Shown: positions 17,726-26,592 of the stretch, piece by piece
Position numbering within the stretch: the stretch's first letter is position 1
Layout: the number at the start of each line of letters is the position of its first letter
Source: CAVYXF01 sp963772335
GTDB taxonomy: Bacteria; Pseudomonadota; Alphaproteobacteria; Rhizobiales; Rhodomicrobiaceae
Assembly: GCA_963772335.1 (NCBI GenBank)
Contig: CAVYXF010000010.1
Span: forward strand, 186,001-250,000
Length of the DNA: 64,000 bases
Reading direction: 5' to 3'
Position numbers and translations under genes: made by a program
The notes under the pieces: model-generated
The model's database searches: none
Told to the model about the DNA's origin: nothing
The model's input: only the letters and a program-made list of their open reading frames with translations

Positions 17726-17801
17726 CGGCGCCCGTGCGCCTCGCAATGACGACGTGGACTCCTGCGGCGGCGGCCCCGCCAATCACGCACGAACGCCGCT
17801 G

Positions 17802-17987
17802 TTAGTTACCGTTCTTCCGCAGCTGATCGAAGAAGGCGCGGGCGTCATGCTTCCACTTGCCCTGCATCGGAGCCGGAGTTGGGGCAGCCGAGCCGTAGCC
17901 GGACCACCCGTAGCTGCCGGCGGACGCGGCGGAGATGCCGCCGAAAAGCGCGACGGCGACGACAATCGAACGAACCAGAATGCTCAT
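17802..17987 (-). CDS. Small exported protein, unknown
   Basis: A 61-residue protein with a clear signal peptide: MSILVRSIVVAVALFGGISAASAG, cleavage expected after ASA near residue 23. The mature part is about 38 residues, GSYGWSGYGSAAPTPAPMQ then a basic/acidic helix KWKHDARAFFDQLRKNGN. The ribosome site GGGAGAAG lies close upstream of the ATG at 17987, which supports a real gene despite its size. Nothing else of known function is linked to it. No family recognised. Confidence 0.6.
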   Translation of the reverse strand: MSILVRSIVVAVALFGGISAASAGSYGWSGYGSAAPTPAPMQGKWKHDARAFFDQLRKNGN

Positions 17988-18207
17988 GATCTTCTCCCAT
18001 TGAGAGAGCTGGCGCCACGACCTCGCAGCGATGCTGTCTCGGTTGCTATCAACGGGCTTAAGAACACGGCATGTCCCAATGCTATGCGGTGCCGCGCGGC
18101 TGACTTTTCTGTGAGCGTTGCGTGTGCGCGCCGGATGCCCGGCAGCGATGCACCGGGCGCCGCGCTACTGCGATCGGGGACGATCAGTCTGGCGAGTTGC
18201 CCCTGCT

Positions 18208-19005
18208 TCAGGTCCAGAGCGCGCGGATACCGAAAAATGCGGTGTCCTTGATGCGGCGGGCAATGCTCTGGGCGAGAGTGGATGTAGGGTTCACGCAATA
18301 GGTCATGCTCAGCACGATCCGGCGCTCACCTTTGGCAATCGGAACCACCTTGTGACGCACCACCGCACCTTCGAAGATGATCAAAATGTTGGGCGGGGTG
18401 GGGATGACGCGCTCCTCCTCGCCGAGTTTGGCGATCAGCTGGGCATGAGAAAGCTCGCCTGGCGCCGTGCCTTCATTTACGAGCGGCAACAGGATAGTGA
18501 AGTGACGCCCGCGATAGAAATTGTGGTCGAAATGCCAACCGATATGATCGCCCGGCTCAGTGTAGAACAGCACAGAGAGCGAGCTCTGATCGCGGAAAGG
18601 CGTCGGCACCAATTTTTCGCCGGCGAGGCGGGAGACCAGCCCCTGAAACGATGGTGAGTGATAGAGCGCGACGATTGCCAGCGCAGTGGCGATCAGCGTC
18701 TCATAAGCGACGGTGCCGCCTTTTTTGTGGGTCGGAACATAGCTGCGCTCGGCGGCAACGAGGCGTTCGGCCTCGGCTTTGATGGTCTGAAAGGTTTCCA
18801 CATCGAGAATTTCCGGCAGCACGGCGAGGCAGCGCTCGAATTTCGGCAGCTTGCGTCCCTCATCGGAGACGCCGACCGGCGTGTTGTCGACGATGGCGGC
18901 GGTGCGCCCGGCGAGCTGCCGATAAAGCCGCTGACGCTTACCCCTGGCATAGATGTAGCTGCCGGCCAAAATTGCCGTCGCCGCAAGAGCTAATTCCACG
19001 AACAT
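18208..19005 (-). CDS. 2-oxoglutarate/Fe(II)-dependent oxygenase-like, membrane-anchored
   Basis: 265 residues. An N-terminal hydrophobic helix (VELALAATAILAGSYIYA, 3-20) followed by basic residues suggests anchoring with the domain in the cytoplasm. The double-stranded beta-helix core shows H158-x-D160 (GDHIGWHFDHN), a distal H218 (VVRHKVVP) and R228/R229 (GERRIVLSM), the Fe(II) triad and 2-oxoglutarate-binding Arg expected of the superfamily. The residues between the motifs fit prolyl-hydroxylase-like members more than AlkB. The substrate is unknown. It stands alone, the next gene on the strand being 300 bases upstream. Confidence 0.75.
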   Translation of the reverse strand: MFVELALAATAILAGSYIYARGKRQRLYRQLAGRTAAIVDNTPVGVSDEGRKLPKFERCLAVLPEILDVETFQTIKAEAERLVAAERSYVPTHKKGGTVAYETLIATALAIVALYHSPSFQGLVSRLAGEKLVPTPFRDQSSLSVLFYTEPGDHIGWHFDHNFYRGRHFTILLPLVNEGTAPGELSHAQLIAKLGEEERVIPTPPNILIIFEGAVVRHKVVPIAKGERRIVLSMTYCVNPTSTLAQSIARRIKDTAFFGIRALWT

Positions 19006-19309
19006 CGCAGATTTCCTCTCGTCAAGGCAGGTCGCACTAATACCGGACCTGGCGAGCTATGCCCTTGAGCGTCAACCCGTGCTGTAAAGCACACCGCCCC
19101 GCCCGCGCGGTTCAATCAGACGCCCGTGGAGCATGACGCTAATGAAGCACTGTAATATGACCATGAGTGCGGGGCGGCTCCGAACCCAGATCGCCAATTG
19201 TAAGTGTCGCAGAGGCAGCTTGTTCCGGCAGCCAATCGGGAACTCGCGATCACTGCAACCTGTGGCTGCATCGACCGGATGGGCTAGTCAATCTGGAATG
19301 GGCGGCGGC
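19006..19309. other. Intergenic region, nothing recognised
   Basis: About 300 bases between the 2OG oxygenase start and the RlpA stop, both on the minus strand. No coding frame with family similarity, hairpin with T-run or repeat was seen. Confidence 0.3.
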
Positions 19310-19759
19310 TCACTGGCTGACCACCTCGACCATCGCCAATCCGCGGCCAGTGATCCCGAGCTTTTGCGCCGCCTGGTGCGACAAGTCGATAACGCGGCTT
19401 CGCTTGAACGGCCCGCGGTCCGTGATGACCACATCGACCTCGCGGCCCGTCTTGAGGTCTCGAACGGTGACGTGGCTACCGAAGGGCAGCTTGCGGTGAG
19501 CTGCACTCATGCCACCGGCCGGCACACCGGATGCCGTCCTGCCCGTGGCCCGATAGAACGAGGCCATGCCGACTTCGCGGTGGAGCTTGACCACCTCGGT
19601 CTTGAACGGCTTCATCTCGGCCGCCTGCGCTCCTCCCGCCGAGGTCGCCGCCAGCCCCAGCGCAACCGTGGCTCTTGTCAGCGAGGCCAATGACGTCCAA
19701 AAGCCGATGCCTGCCAAGGCCCTGCCAGGGCCACCCAAGCAACACCGCCCTTCATGCAT
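19310..19759 (-). CDS. RlpA-like septal ring/double-psi beta-barrel protein
   Basis: 149 residues. A long signal region (hydrophobic ATVALGLAATSAGGAQA) precedes one double-psi beta-barrel domain: GMASFYRATGRTASGVPAGG, MSAAHRKLPFGSHVTVRDLKTGREV, VITDRGPFKRSRVIDLS, and the closing HQAAQKLGI. The Asp of TDRGPF and the His of AAHRKLPFG are the conserved RlpA residues. RlpA proteins bind or cleave peptidoglycan strands lacking stem peptides. No SPOR domain is present. The start at 19759 has GGTGAGAG upstream. A second RlpA is at 58732-59424. Confidence 0.88.
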   Translation of the reverse strand: MHEGRCCLGGPGRALAGIGFWTSLASLTRATVALGLAATSAGGAQAAEMKPFKTEVVKLHREVGMASFYRATGRTASGVPAGGMSAAHRKLPFGSHVTVRDLKTGREVDVVITDRGPFKRSRVIDLSHQAAQKLGITGRGLAMVEVVSQ

Positions 19760-19840
19760 GAAGCCGCTCTCACCTTTTGATTCGAATCGAGGGCTTAGAA
19801 GTGCATGGGATCGTGGCAGAGGCATGGACTAGCTTAAAAT

Positions 19841-20272
19841 TTAGGATTTTTTGGCGTTGTTCGCCGCCCCTTTCGGCTTCTTCTGCGTGCGCGAGCTTGC
19901 CTGATGCGCGGCGTGATGGGCCTTTGCGCGCTGCTCGCATTTCTGTCTTATCTCCTCCACCTCCTCCGGCGTGAGATGCTCGATCCCAACGAAGGAATTT
20001 GAACCCCTTCCTGAGCGGATGAGCTCGTCCAGCTTAGCCTGGATGGCGGCGCCGTCACGGTTCTGGGTGTTCTGGATCAGGAACACCATGAGGAAGGTGA
20101 CGATCGTGGTGCCGGTATTGATCACCAGCTGCCAGGTATCGGAATAGTGGAACAGCGGGCCGGTCACGGCCCAAACAAAAATAATGAGGCAGGCGAGGAT
20201 GAAAGTCAGAGGCTTTCCGGACCATCTGGCGATCTCACCGGCAAAGGCGGCAAACCGGCGGTTCATGTTCAT
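19841..20272 (-). CDS. Low-affinity iron permease family protein
   Basis: A 143-residue protein of PF04120. MNMNRRFAAFAGEIARWSGKP is followed by two membrane segments, LTFILACLIIFVWAVTGPLF and WQLVINTGTTIVTFLMVFLIQNTQNRD. TQNRD is the family signature. The tail is acidic, then basic and Lys-rich (RTQKKPKGAANNAKKS). The fungal family founder is an iron permease; bacterial members are untested and much shorter, so the transport role is a family label only. AAGGAAC lies upstream of the ATG at 20272. Confidence 0.82.
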   Translation of the reverse strand: MNMNRRFAAFAGEIARWSGKPLTFILACLIIFVWAVTGPLFHYSDTWQLVINTGTTIVTFLMVFLIQNTQNRDGAAIQAKLDELIRSGRGSNSFVGIEHLTPEEVEEIRQKCEQRAKAHHAAHQASSRTQKKPKGAANNAKKS

Positions 20273-20443
20273 GGTCTTCGTTCCTTGGCCCGGAGGTGGG
20301 CTACACGTTAGCTCGGGCCGATTAATTCCCTTCTAGGGAACATTCTCTTTCCCGCCCGCTTACCAAACGAAGCCGATGGCGCCAGTGTCATTATGGCCAA
20401 GCCTAAGCCGCCCATGTAACAATTTACGAGGGGTTTGGTTCCG

Positions 20444-20872
20444 ATGTACGAGAGAGCAGAAAATTTGAACGCACAGCCGATCCGGCGCAGCGGACCACCG
20501 GGACGCAATCCCGATCAATGGCGTGGCGATATGCCGACCTTTGATGCCGATCTGGAGTTCCTGGCCAGGCTCCTGGACGATATGTTCCATATCCCTGGAA
20601 CAAATATCCGATTTGGTCTCGATCCCCTGATCGGCTTGATACCGGGCATCGGCGATGCGATCAGCGCCACGCTGTCGAGCTATCTGATTTGGCGTGCCCA
20701 TAAGCTCGGCGCCTCCAAGTTCACGCTGTTTCGCATGGCAGGCACTATGGCTATCGACACCGTGGTCGGTGCGGTGCCGCTGTTCGGCGATATTTTCGAC
20801 GTGCAGTTTCGCGCCAACCGGCGCAACCTGGAACTCCTACGCCGGCAACTCCAGAAAAGTCGGCAGATCTGA
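20444..20872 (+). CDS. DUF4112 protein
   Basis: A 142-residue protein with the DUF4112 core LARLLDDMFHIPGTNIRFGLDPLIGLIPGIGDAI, a hydrophobic middle and the second conserved block RMAGTMAIDTVVGAVPLFGDIFDVQFRANRRN. The family is probably a small membrane-associated protein of unknown role. I chose the ATG at 20444, with GAGGGG about 10 bases upstream; a TTG at 20435 is open but overlaps that site. It is followed 12 bases later by the SDR gene, so they are likely co-transcribed. Confidence 0.83.
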   Translation: MYERAENLNAQPIRRSGPPGRNPDQWRGDMPTFDADLEFLARLLDDMFHIPGTNIRFGLDPLIGLIPGIGDAISATLSSYLIWRAHKLGASKFTLFRMAGTMAIDTVVGAVPLFGDIFDVQFRANRRNLELLRRQLQKSRQI

Positions 20873-20884
20873 GGAGATCGGCCC

Positions 20885-21586
20885 ATGGTGCCAAAGTACG
20901 AACGCGCTTTGATCATCGGGGCCGGTTCGGGGCTGAGTACGTCCGTTGCACGGGCATTCAAGGCGGCCGGGCTGTCGATCGGCCTTGCTGCGCGCGATGT
21001 CGGGAAGCTCGGCCCGCTCGCAACGGAACTTGGCGCCGCGACGCATTCGTGTGATGCAGCCGACCCTGCCGAGATCGATGCCCTGTTCGCCAGAATGGAC
21101 CAGACACTTGGCGGCTCACCCGATGTGGTGGTCTATAATGCCAGCGGACGTGTTCGCGGTCCGCTCGTCGAACTCGACCGGGCGCAAGTGGCACAAGCGC
21201 TCGCGGTGTCAGCCTATGGCGGTTTTCTTGCCACGCAGGCGGCGGTACGGCGCATGCTTCCCAACCGGCATGGGGCGATCTTCTTCACCGGCGCGTCCGC
21301 CAGCGTGAAGGGCTATGCGGGCTCGGCGCCGTTCGCCATGGGCAAGTTCGCGCTGCGCGGGCTCGCACAGAGCATTGCCCGCGAGTTGCAGCCCCAGGGC
21401 ATTCACGTCGCCCACTTCGTCATCGACGGCGCAATCCGCAATCCCAGTCGCTCCGAACCGGCAGACGCACCGGACAGCATGCTGTCCCCGGATGCTATCG
21501 CTAAGACCTATCTCCATGTCCTGCAGCAGGATCGCAGCGCTTGGACATGGGAGGTTGAGTTGCGGCCGTGGGTTGAGCGGTTCTAG
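20885..21586 (+). CDS. Short-chain dehydrogenase-like protein with Phe in place of catalytic Tyr
   Basis: 233 residues with a Rossmann fold: ALIIGAGSGLSTSVARAF for NAD(P) binding, YNASG in the NAG position, and the catalytic Ser in FFTGASASVKGY. The YxxxK motif reads FAMGK (in APFAMGKFALRGLAQS), so the proton-donating Tyr is missing while the Lys remains. The C-terminus DGAIRNPSRS is typical of one SDR branch that I recall also having Phe there. It may reduce or isomerise by another route or bind without turnover. GAGGAGA precedes the ATG. Probably in an operon with the DUF4112 gene. Confidence 0.85.
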   Translation: MVPKYERALIIGAGSGLSTSVARAFKAAGLSIGLAARDVGKLGPLATELGAATHSCDAADPAEIDALFARMDQTLGGSPDVVVYNASGRVRGPLVELDRAQVAQALAVSAYGGFLATQAAVRRMLPNRHGAIFFTGASASVKGYAGSAPFAMGKFALRGLAQSIARELQPQGIHVAHFVIDGAIRNPSRSEPADAPDSMLSPDAIAKTYLHVLQQDRSAWTWEVELRPWVERF

Positions 21587-21815
21587 CAGCCAGCCACTTC
21601 ACCGGCTTCGTCCACAACATTTCGCACGCATTTCAGCTCTGGCCAGCATCTGACCTGGGAGCCGTTAATGTTGCGCCATCCTCAAGAGCATAATTCTCGT
21701 TAAGTTTATCTTACGATGAGATTTGGCTTCGCTATTTTGGGCGTGTTACGAAAATAATCCGGTCATTATCGGCTTCAGATTCGGAACTTCTGCCAACAAA
21801 AGTAGCGTTCGTCTT

Positions 21816-22826
21816 ATGGTTGATACCTTACAGCCTCAGTTCGTCTCGGAATATGACGGTCAACGCTCCGGAACAAAACGGATCAGTTTCGGTTCCTGGA
21901 GCGGCGCGCTCGATGACGCGCTGCAAATCATTCCAGAGGACGAGGATTACCCGCACGCGCTGATCAAGCTCCTGGCCGAGCAGCGGGCCGGCCGGCGGAA
22001 GAAGATCTGCCTTGTCACGCGGGATGGCTCACCGATCGCCATTGCCCCGCTGCGCAAAGCCAATGCCTTCGTCTGGCAACCTGTCACACAATACATACTG
22101 CCGGGCATTGTGATTCCGGCTGTTCGGGGCGAACTGTCCGCCGCACTCGATAGCCTTGGCCTCAATATACGCGTAGCGCTATGGCGTACGGAATTCGGCC
22201 CACCGAGCGGACCTCGTGTACGCGACGTGACCAGGACCGTCACCTATGGCATGAAATGCTCAGAGGACTTCGAGGCCTATTGGAAGAAGAGAAATGTTTG
22301 GCGTTATCTGCGCTCAGCACAGACCAAATGGGGGCATCTGACGCTCACGGTGAATGCCCCTGGCGCCGCGGAGTGGATCATCTCCAACTGGGCAAGGAAG
22401 TGGGGGGTTCTGGAGGACGAAGCTGAGGACCGTATCATCGCCGCGAAGTTCCTGGAGGCACGCGGTCAGCATTACGCCCTCCTGCTTTGTGATGGAGACC
22501 AGAAGGTGGCCGGCGTCACCAGCCTCATCCATCGCGGCGATATGATTGGACAGTCGATCTATCGCCAGAGCGAGGACGGCAATCTCGGCAATCACCTGAT
22601 CCATCTTGCTTTCCGCTGGGCGAGGGAACAGGGCTTCAACGCCGTCGATATCGGTGGCGGCCACGATTACAAGCGCCGCTTCGCGCCACCGGGTGGCGAA
22701 CGGTATGAGTTCACCGTCTCGCCATTCTGGCGTTATGCGCCGGAGAAAGGTCTTCGCGCAGCGAAAAGCCGACTTCGCGCCCTGCTGAAGCCGTCACACA
22801 GCAAAACACAGGGCGCCGCGACTTAG
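21816..22826 (+). CDS. FemAB-like / BioF2 GNAT-fold acyltransferase
   Basis: 336 residues. The C-terminal half has the FemAB-related GNAT fold: AAKFLEARGQHYALLLCDGDQKVAGVTSLI, then GNLGNHLIHLAFRWAREQGFNAVDIGGGHDYKRRF, the conserved core of PF13480 proteins. The N-terminal half (ICLVTRDGSPIAIAPLRK) is the matching first GNAT repeat. Related proteins help make exopolysaccharide or cell-wall peptides by transferring acyl or aminoacyl groups; no specific substrate is visible. The start at 21816 is uncertain because no ribosome site is clear and the frame is open to 21723. Confidence 0.78.
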   Translation: MVDTLQPQFVSEYDGQRSGTKRISFGSWSGALDDALQIIPEDEDYPHALIKLLAEQRAGRRKKICLVTRDGSPIAIAPLRKANAFVWQPVTQYILPGIVIPAVRGELSAALDSLGLNIRVALWRTEFGPPSGPRVRDVTRTVTYGMKCSEDFEAYWKKRNVWRYLRSAQTKWGHLTLTVNAPGAAEWIISNWARKWGVLEDEAEDRIIAAKFLEARGQHYALLLCDGDQKVAGVTSLIHRGDMIGQSIYRQSEDGNLGNHLIHLAFRWAREQGFNAVDIGGGHDYKRRFAPPGGERYEFTVSPFWRYAPEKGLRAAKSRLRALLKPSHSKTQGAAT

Positions 22827-22867
22827 AATTTCACGGGCGGAAGGCCGCGCCACTCATCGCTCAGCAA

Positions 22868-24628
22868 TCACGCTGACTTTGCAAACTGTGCGGTGCTCGA
22901 AGCGGCGGGAAGACTTTCCGCAACCAGGAGCCCCATCTCGATCAGCTTGCCGATGATCTTGTCGGCCGCCTCGTCGGGCGTGAGAGCGATGGTGTCGATG
23001 CGCACCTCCGGCGTGTCTGGCGCCTCATAAGGATCATCGATGCCGGTGAACTGCTTGAGCTTGCCCTCGCGTGCCAGCTTGTAGAGCCCCTTGCGGTCGC
23101 GCCGCTCACATTCGGCGAGCGGGGTCGCCACATGCACCTCGATGAAGCCGCCAAACGGCTCGATCAGATCGCGGACCTGGCGGCGCGAGGCTGCATAAGG
23201 CGCGATCGGGGCGGCAATGGCGATGCCGTTATTCTTGGTGATCTCCGAGGCGACATAGCCGATGCGGGTCACGTTGAGAATGCGGTGCTCCTTGGAGAAG
23301 CCCAGCTCAGACGAGAGGTGCTTGCGTACCGCATCGCCATCGAGCAGCGTAACCGGCCGCCCGCCGATCTCCATCAGCTTGGCGCGCAAGGCGTTGGCGA
23401 TGGTTGATTTGCCGGCACCGGAGAGCCCAGTGAAAAACACAGTGAAACCCTGCTGCCGGCGTGGCGGATGCGTGCGGCGCAGCTCCTCGATGATGCCGGA
23501 ATAGGAAAACCAGTCCGGAATTTCCTCGCCTTCCTGCAAACGGCGCCGCAGCTCGGTGCCGGACAGGTTCAGGATCGTCTCGCCCGGACGGATCTCGTCG
23601 GCCGGAGCATAAGCATGCCGGTTCTGCACATAGACCATCTCCTTGAACGGCACCATGGCGAGGCCAAGCTCGGCCTCGTAGCGCTGCACCAGCTCCTGAG
23701 CCTCGTACGGTCCGTAAAACGGCTTGCCCTGGCTGTCACTGCCGGGGCCTGCATGATCCCGGCCGACGATGAAGTGCGTGGCGCCGAAATTGCGCCGGAT
23801 CAGGGCGTGCCAGACGGCTTCCCGCGGGCCGGCCATGCGCATGGCAAGGCCAAGAAGGCTCAGCGCCGCGCTGCTCTCGGCGTAATGCGGCAGGATCGCC
23901 TCATAGCAGCGAACGCGAGTGTAATGATCGACATCGCCCGGCTTGGTCATGCCGACCACGGGATGGATCAGCAAATGCGCGCCGACCTGCTCCGCGGCGC
24001 GCCGCGTCAGCTCGACATGGGCACGATGCAGCGGATTGCGGGTCTGGAAGGCGACGATCTTCTCCCATCCCCAACCCCGGTATAGAGCCTTCAGCTCGTT
24101 CGGGCTGTGGCGGTGATGGCGGAAATCATAATGCACCGGCGGTTGAATGCCGATAACCCGACCGCCGACATAATGACTGCCAGCCTTGTCGTGGAGGTAA
24201 CGCACTGCCGGGTGGGCGAGATCATCCGCGCCGAACACCAGCGCCGCCTCGCGGGCCTTGTCCGGCTGCCAGATGGAGGCGACCTCCATGATGGCCAGAG
24301 GAAGGTTTTCGGTATCATGCAGTGCAATACGCTGGCCGGTTTTGAGTTTCTCAGCGAAAGCTGCCGAGACGTCGAGCGTGACCGGAATCGGCCAGAGCGT
24401 TCCGTTCGCAAGCCGCAGCTTCTCGACGACGCTGTCGTAATCGGCCTCGGTGAGGAAGCCGGGGAGCGGCGCAAAACCGCCATTCATTAAGAGTTCGAGA
24501 TCGCAGAGCTGGCGCTCTGTCAGGTCCCAGGAAACGAGCTCCCCGGCCTCATCCTTGAGGGCTGCTACTTGATCAGGTGCCACATAGAGCTCTGGCGTGG
24601 TCTGCAAGTTCGCCGGCAGGTCCTGCAT
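22868..24628 (-). CDS. Bifunctional sulfate adenylyltransferase / adenylylsulfate kinase
   Basis: A 586-residue fusion that makes APS from sulfate and ATP, then PAPS. Residues ~1-390: ATP sulfurylase with the QTRNPLHRAH loop at 195-204 and GRDHAGPG at 289-296. Residues ~395-560: APS kinase with the P-loop GLSGAGKS at 401-408 and the DGDAVRKHLSSELGFS block. This Sat-CysC form replaces the CysDN/CysC system of many proteobacteria. PAPS feeds sulfate assimilation or sulfation. No cysH or cysIJ is adjacent. An in-frame ATG at 24628 follows a GAGAG site. Confidence 0.94.
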   Translation of the reverse strand: MQDLPANLQTTPELYVAPDQVAALKDEAGELVSWDLTERQLCDLELLMNGGFAPLPGFLTEADYDSVVEKLRLANGTLWPIPVTLDVSAAFAEKLKTGQRIALHDTENLPLAIMEVASIWQPDKAREAALVFGADDLAHPAVRYLHDKAGSHYVGGRVIGIQPPVHYDFRHHRHSPNELKALYRGWGWEKIVAFQTRNPLHRAHVELTRRAAEQVGAHLLIHPVVGMTKPGDVDHYTRVRCYEAILPHYAESSAALSLLGLAMRMAGPREAVWHALIRRNFGATHFIVGRDHAGPGSDSQGKPFYGPYEAQELVQRYEAELGLAMVPFKEMVYVQNRHAYAPADEIRPGETILNLSGTELRRRLQEGEEIPDWFSYSGIIEELRRTHPPRRQQGFTVFFTGLSGAGKSTIANALRAKLMEIGGRPVTLLDGDAVRKHLSSELGFSKEHRILNVTRIGYVASEITKNNGIAIAAPIAPYAASRRQVRDLIEPFGGFIEVHVATPLAECERRDRKGLYKLAREGKLKQFTGIDDPYEAPDTPEVRIDTIALTPDEAADKIIGKLIEMGLLVAESLPAASSTAQFAKSA

Positions 24629-24716
24629 CTCTCGTTCTCTCTTTCAAACACATCGTTTTATATAACGACTTCTCTAGCACAGCCCCGTCGCCGCACAAGA
24701 TGCAAAATCGCCGCTC

Positions 24717-26057
24717 CTATTCAGACGCTCCCGCAAGGTGGCTCACCAGCCACCGCCCCGTCCGAAGCAGTCGCGCATCGTCACGCAGCGGTCCGATCAA
24801 CTGCACGCCAAGCGGCAGGCCATCGGCTTCAAGCAGCGGCAGAGACAGCGCTGGTGTGCCGAGCAAGGTCCAGAGCGTGCAGAAGATCGGGTCGCCGGTG
24901 GCACTGAGTCCCTCCGGAGCCGGCCCTCTTGCCCCAGGGGTAATCAGCGCATCGTAACGGTCAAAATAAGGTTCCAAGAGCGCGTACATTACCCGCTGAT
25001 AGTCGCGGGCCGTATTGTAGGCCACAGCCGTCACCCGCCGGCCCTCCTCAATCATAGCGCGCAACCTTTCGCTGAGCTTGTCGCCCGCCTTTTCCTCGAC
25101 TGGCCCGTAATGTCGCGCGATGTCGGCGAGTTGGATCGCTGCTTGATGCGCCGTCGCCTCGGCGAAGACCGGCGGCAACTCCACCGCCTCACAGCGCGCG
25201 CCAAGTGCCTCCGCAAGCTCGCCAAAAGCCTCCTGGGTTGCGGCGTCAGCCTGGTCCCAAACGGAGGTCTTCACAAAGCCGAACAGCGGCGGCAAAGGCG
25301 GCTCGCTCATGGCGACCGCCGAATGGCTGCCGCGGCTGCGCCGCCACATGGCGCTATCGGCCTCGTCATAGGCAGAGAGCACGTCGGCGGCGAGGGCAAG
25401 ATCCTCGACCGAATCGGCAAAGACGCCAACCGTATCGAGTGGCGGTGATTGCACGAGAATGTGGCGGCGTGAGATCAGCCCATGGGTGGGTTTAAGCCCA
25501 TAGACACCGCAGAACGAGGCCGGCCGGATCACCGAACCGTTGGTCTGGGTCCCAAGGCTGAGCGGCACCATATGGGCGGCGACTGCCGCGGCCGAGCCCG
25601 AAGAAGAGCCGCCGGGCGTATGCGTGGGCCGATGCGGATTGCGGGTTTTACCTGGCGTAAAGACGGCCATCTCCGTCGTGACAGTCTTACCCATGATCAC
25701 CGCGCCGGCTTCGCGAAGTTGCGAGACCACGGCTGCATCGCGCCCAGTGCGACGGCCGGCAAAAATCTCCGAGCCATTCTCGGTCGGCATGTCGGCAGTC
25801 TCGATGATGTCCTTGATGCCGACGGGCACACCATGCAGCGCACCAACTTCGCGGCCTTGCCGCCTGATATCGTCGGCCTCGCGGGCTTGTCTTAGCGCAT
25901 AATCCTTATCGAGGTAGCTCCAGGCGCCGATTTCATCCTCCCGGGCCGCAACCACGTCCAGGCAGGCGCTCACCAGGTCCTCGCTCGTAAGCTCGCCCTT
26001 GCGGATCAGACGGGCCGCGTCGGCGGCAGTGAGAGTAATCAAATCCGAGGAAGCCAT
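24717..26057 (-). CDS. Amidase-signature hydrolase
   Basis: 446 residues of the amidase signature family. The Ser-cisSer-Lys triad is visible: K82 (GVPVGIKDIIE), Ser in GGSSSGSAAAVA (near 152) and the nucleophile S175 (GTQTNGSVIRPAS). Family members hydrolyse amides such as acylamides, hydrazides or urea derivatives, and one branch is GatA; the absence of a GatC/GatB neighbour and the lack of GatA-specific blocks argue against that here. The ATG at 26057 has AAGGAG at good spacing; an upstream frame from 26093 lacks one. Substrate unknown. Confidence 0.88.
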   Translation of the reverse strand: MASSDLITLTAADAARLIRKGELTSEDLVSACLDVVAAREDEIGAWSYLDKDYALRQAREADDIRRQGREVGALHGVPVGIKDIIETADMPTENGSEIFAGRRTGRDAAVVSQLREAGAVIMGKTVTTEMAVFTPGKTRNPHRPTHTPGGSSSGSAAAVAAHMVPLSLGTQTNGSVIRPASFCGVYGLKPTHGLISRRHILVQSPPLDTVGVFADSVEDLALAADVLSAYDEADSAMWRRSRGSHSAVAMSEPPLPPLFGFVKTSVWDQADAATQEAFGELAEALGARCEAVELPPVFAEATAHQAAIQLADIARHYGPVEEKAGDKLSERLRAMIEEGRRVTAVAYNTARDYQRVMYALLEPYFDRYDALITPGARGPAPEGLSATGDPIFCTLWTLLGTPALSLPLLEADGLPLGVQLIGPLRDDARLLRTGRWLVSHLAGASE

Positions 26058-26104
26058 TCTCGTCTCCTTGTCCCGAAAAGCGAGGCATTGCATGCCAGTG
26101 TGGC

Positions 26105-26158
26105 GGATCTGAAGTTCGCACCATCATTGCGGAATTCTCTCATGCGAACTTCAGATCC
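26105..26158. repeat. Perfect 16-base inverted repeat (REP-like hairpin 1)
   Basis: GGATCTGAAGTTCGCA at 26105-26120 and its exact complement TGCGAACTTCAGATCC at 26143-26158, with a 22-base loop. The core GAAGTTCGC is shared with the next hairpin. The element lies in the gap of 535 bases between the amidase start and infC end. Confidence 0.75.
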
Positions 26159-26184
26159 TAAAGCCGCAGTGAATCCTAGAGTTG

Positions 26185-26261
26185 CTAGTATCCCTTGAGA
26201 ATCCGAAGTTCGCTACGGAGTGAGCTGTAGAAGGAGGCGAACTTCGGATGCGGGACACTAG
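26185..26261. repeat. Long imperfect hairpin (REP-like hairpin 2)
   Basis: Outer arms CTAGTATCCC (26185-26194) and GGGACACTAG (26252-26261) with one mismatch; inner arms ATCCGAAGTTCGC (26201-26213) and GCGAACTTCGGAT (26237-26249), exact complements, with a 23-base loop. It shares GAAGTTCGC with hairpin 1. I recall similar words in intergenic repeats of other Hyphomicrobiales, but copy number cannot be checked here. The remaining gap (26262-26524) has no gene that I can support. Confidence 0.7.
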
Positions 26262-26524
26262 CCCGCAACTTGCCAAGCGATCCTGCCGCATAAACACACG
26301 GTCTGACCGCATTTCGTTCTTACAGGCCCGCTGAATCGATGCTATGGGAAAGAGAGTGGTGGAGTTCGGTGACAACAACCTCGCGCTGGGGAGCGGAGGC
26401 GTTTTCGTCATCCATCATACCGGTAGGGTGGGAGGGGGCTGTAGCGATCCATTCCCCAAGTTCGGCGTTCCGGCCCGCCAGCAGCACACGCCGGTTTTCG
26501 ACATCATAACATTATAGCGGTCTT

Positions 26525-26558
26525 AGCGCCGGGCCCTTGGGTGGCTCGGCGCTTTTTT
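26525..26558 (+). terminator. Rho-independent terminator on the plus strand with no gene upstream
   Basis: A 7-base stem AGCGCCG / CGGCGCT (26525-26531 / 26547-26553), extended by GGCC/GGCT, followed by six T (26553-26558). The T-run is on the plus strand, yet the neighbouring genes on both sides (amidase, infC) are on the minus strand; the last plus-strand gene ends at 22826. It could end an unannotated small RNA in the gap. On the minus strand it lacks a T-run and would be only a weak stop for infC. Confidence 0.6.
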
Positions 26559-26592
26559 GACGCGCTCTCGATCGTGCGATTCCGAAGCCCGT

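Noticed and set aside
24717..26057. GatA subunit of the amidotransferase
   Set aside because: No gatB or gatC neighbour and no GatA-specific blocks; kept as a general amidase.
26151..26411. 86-codon minus-strand frame in the amidase-infC gap
   Set aside because: It crosses the hairpin repeats and has no ribosome site or similarity.
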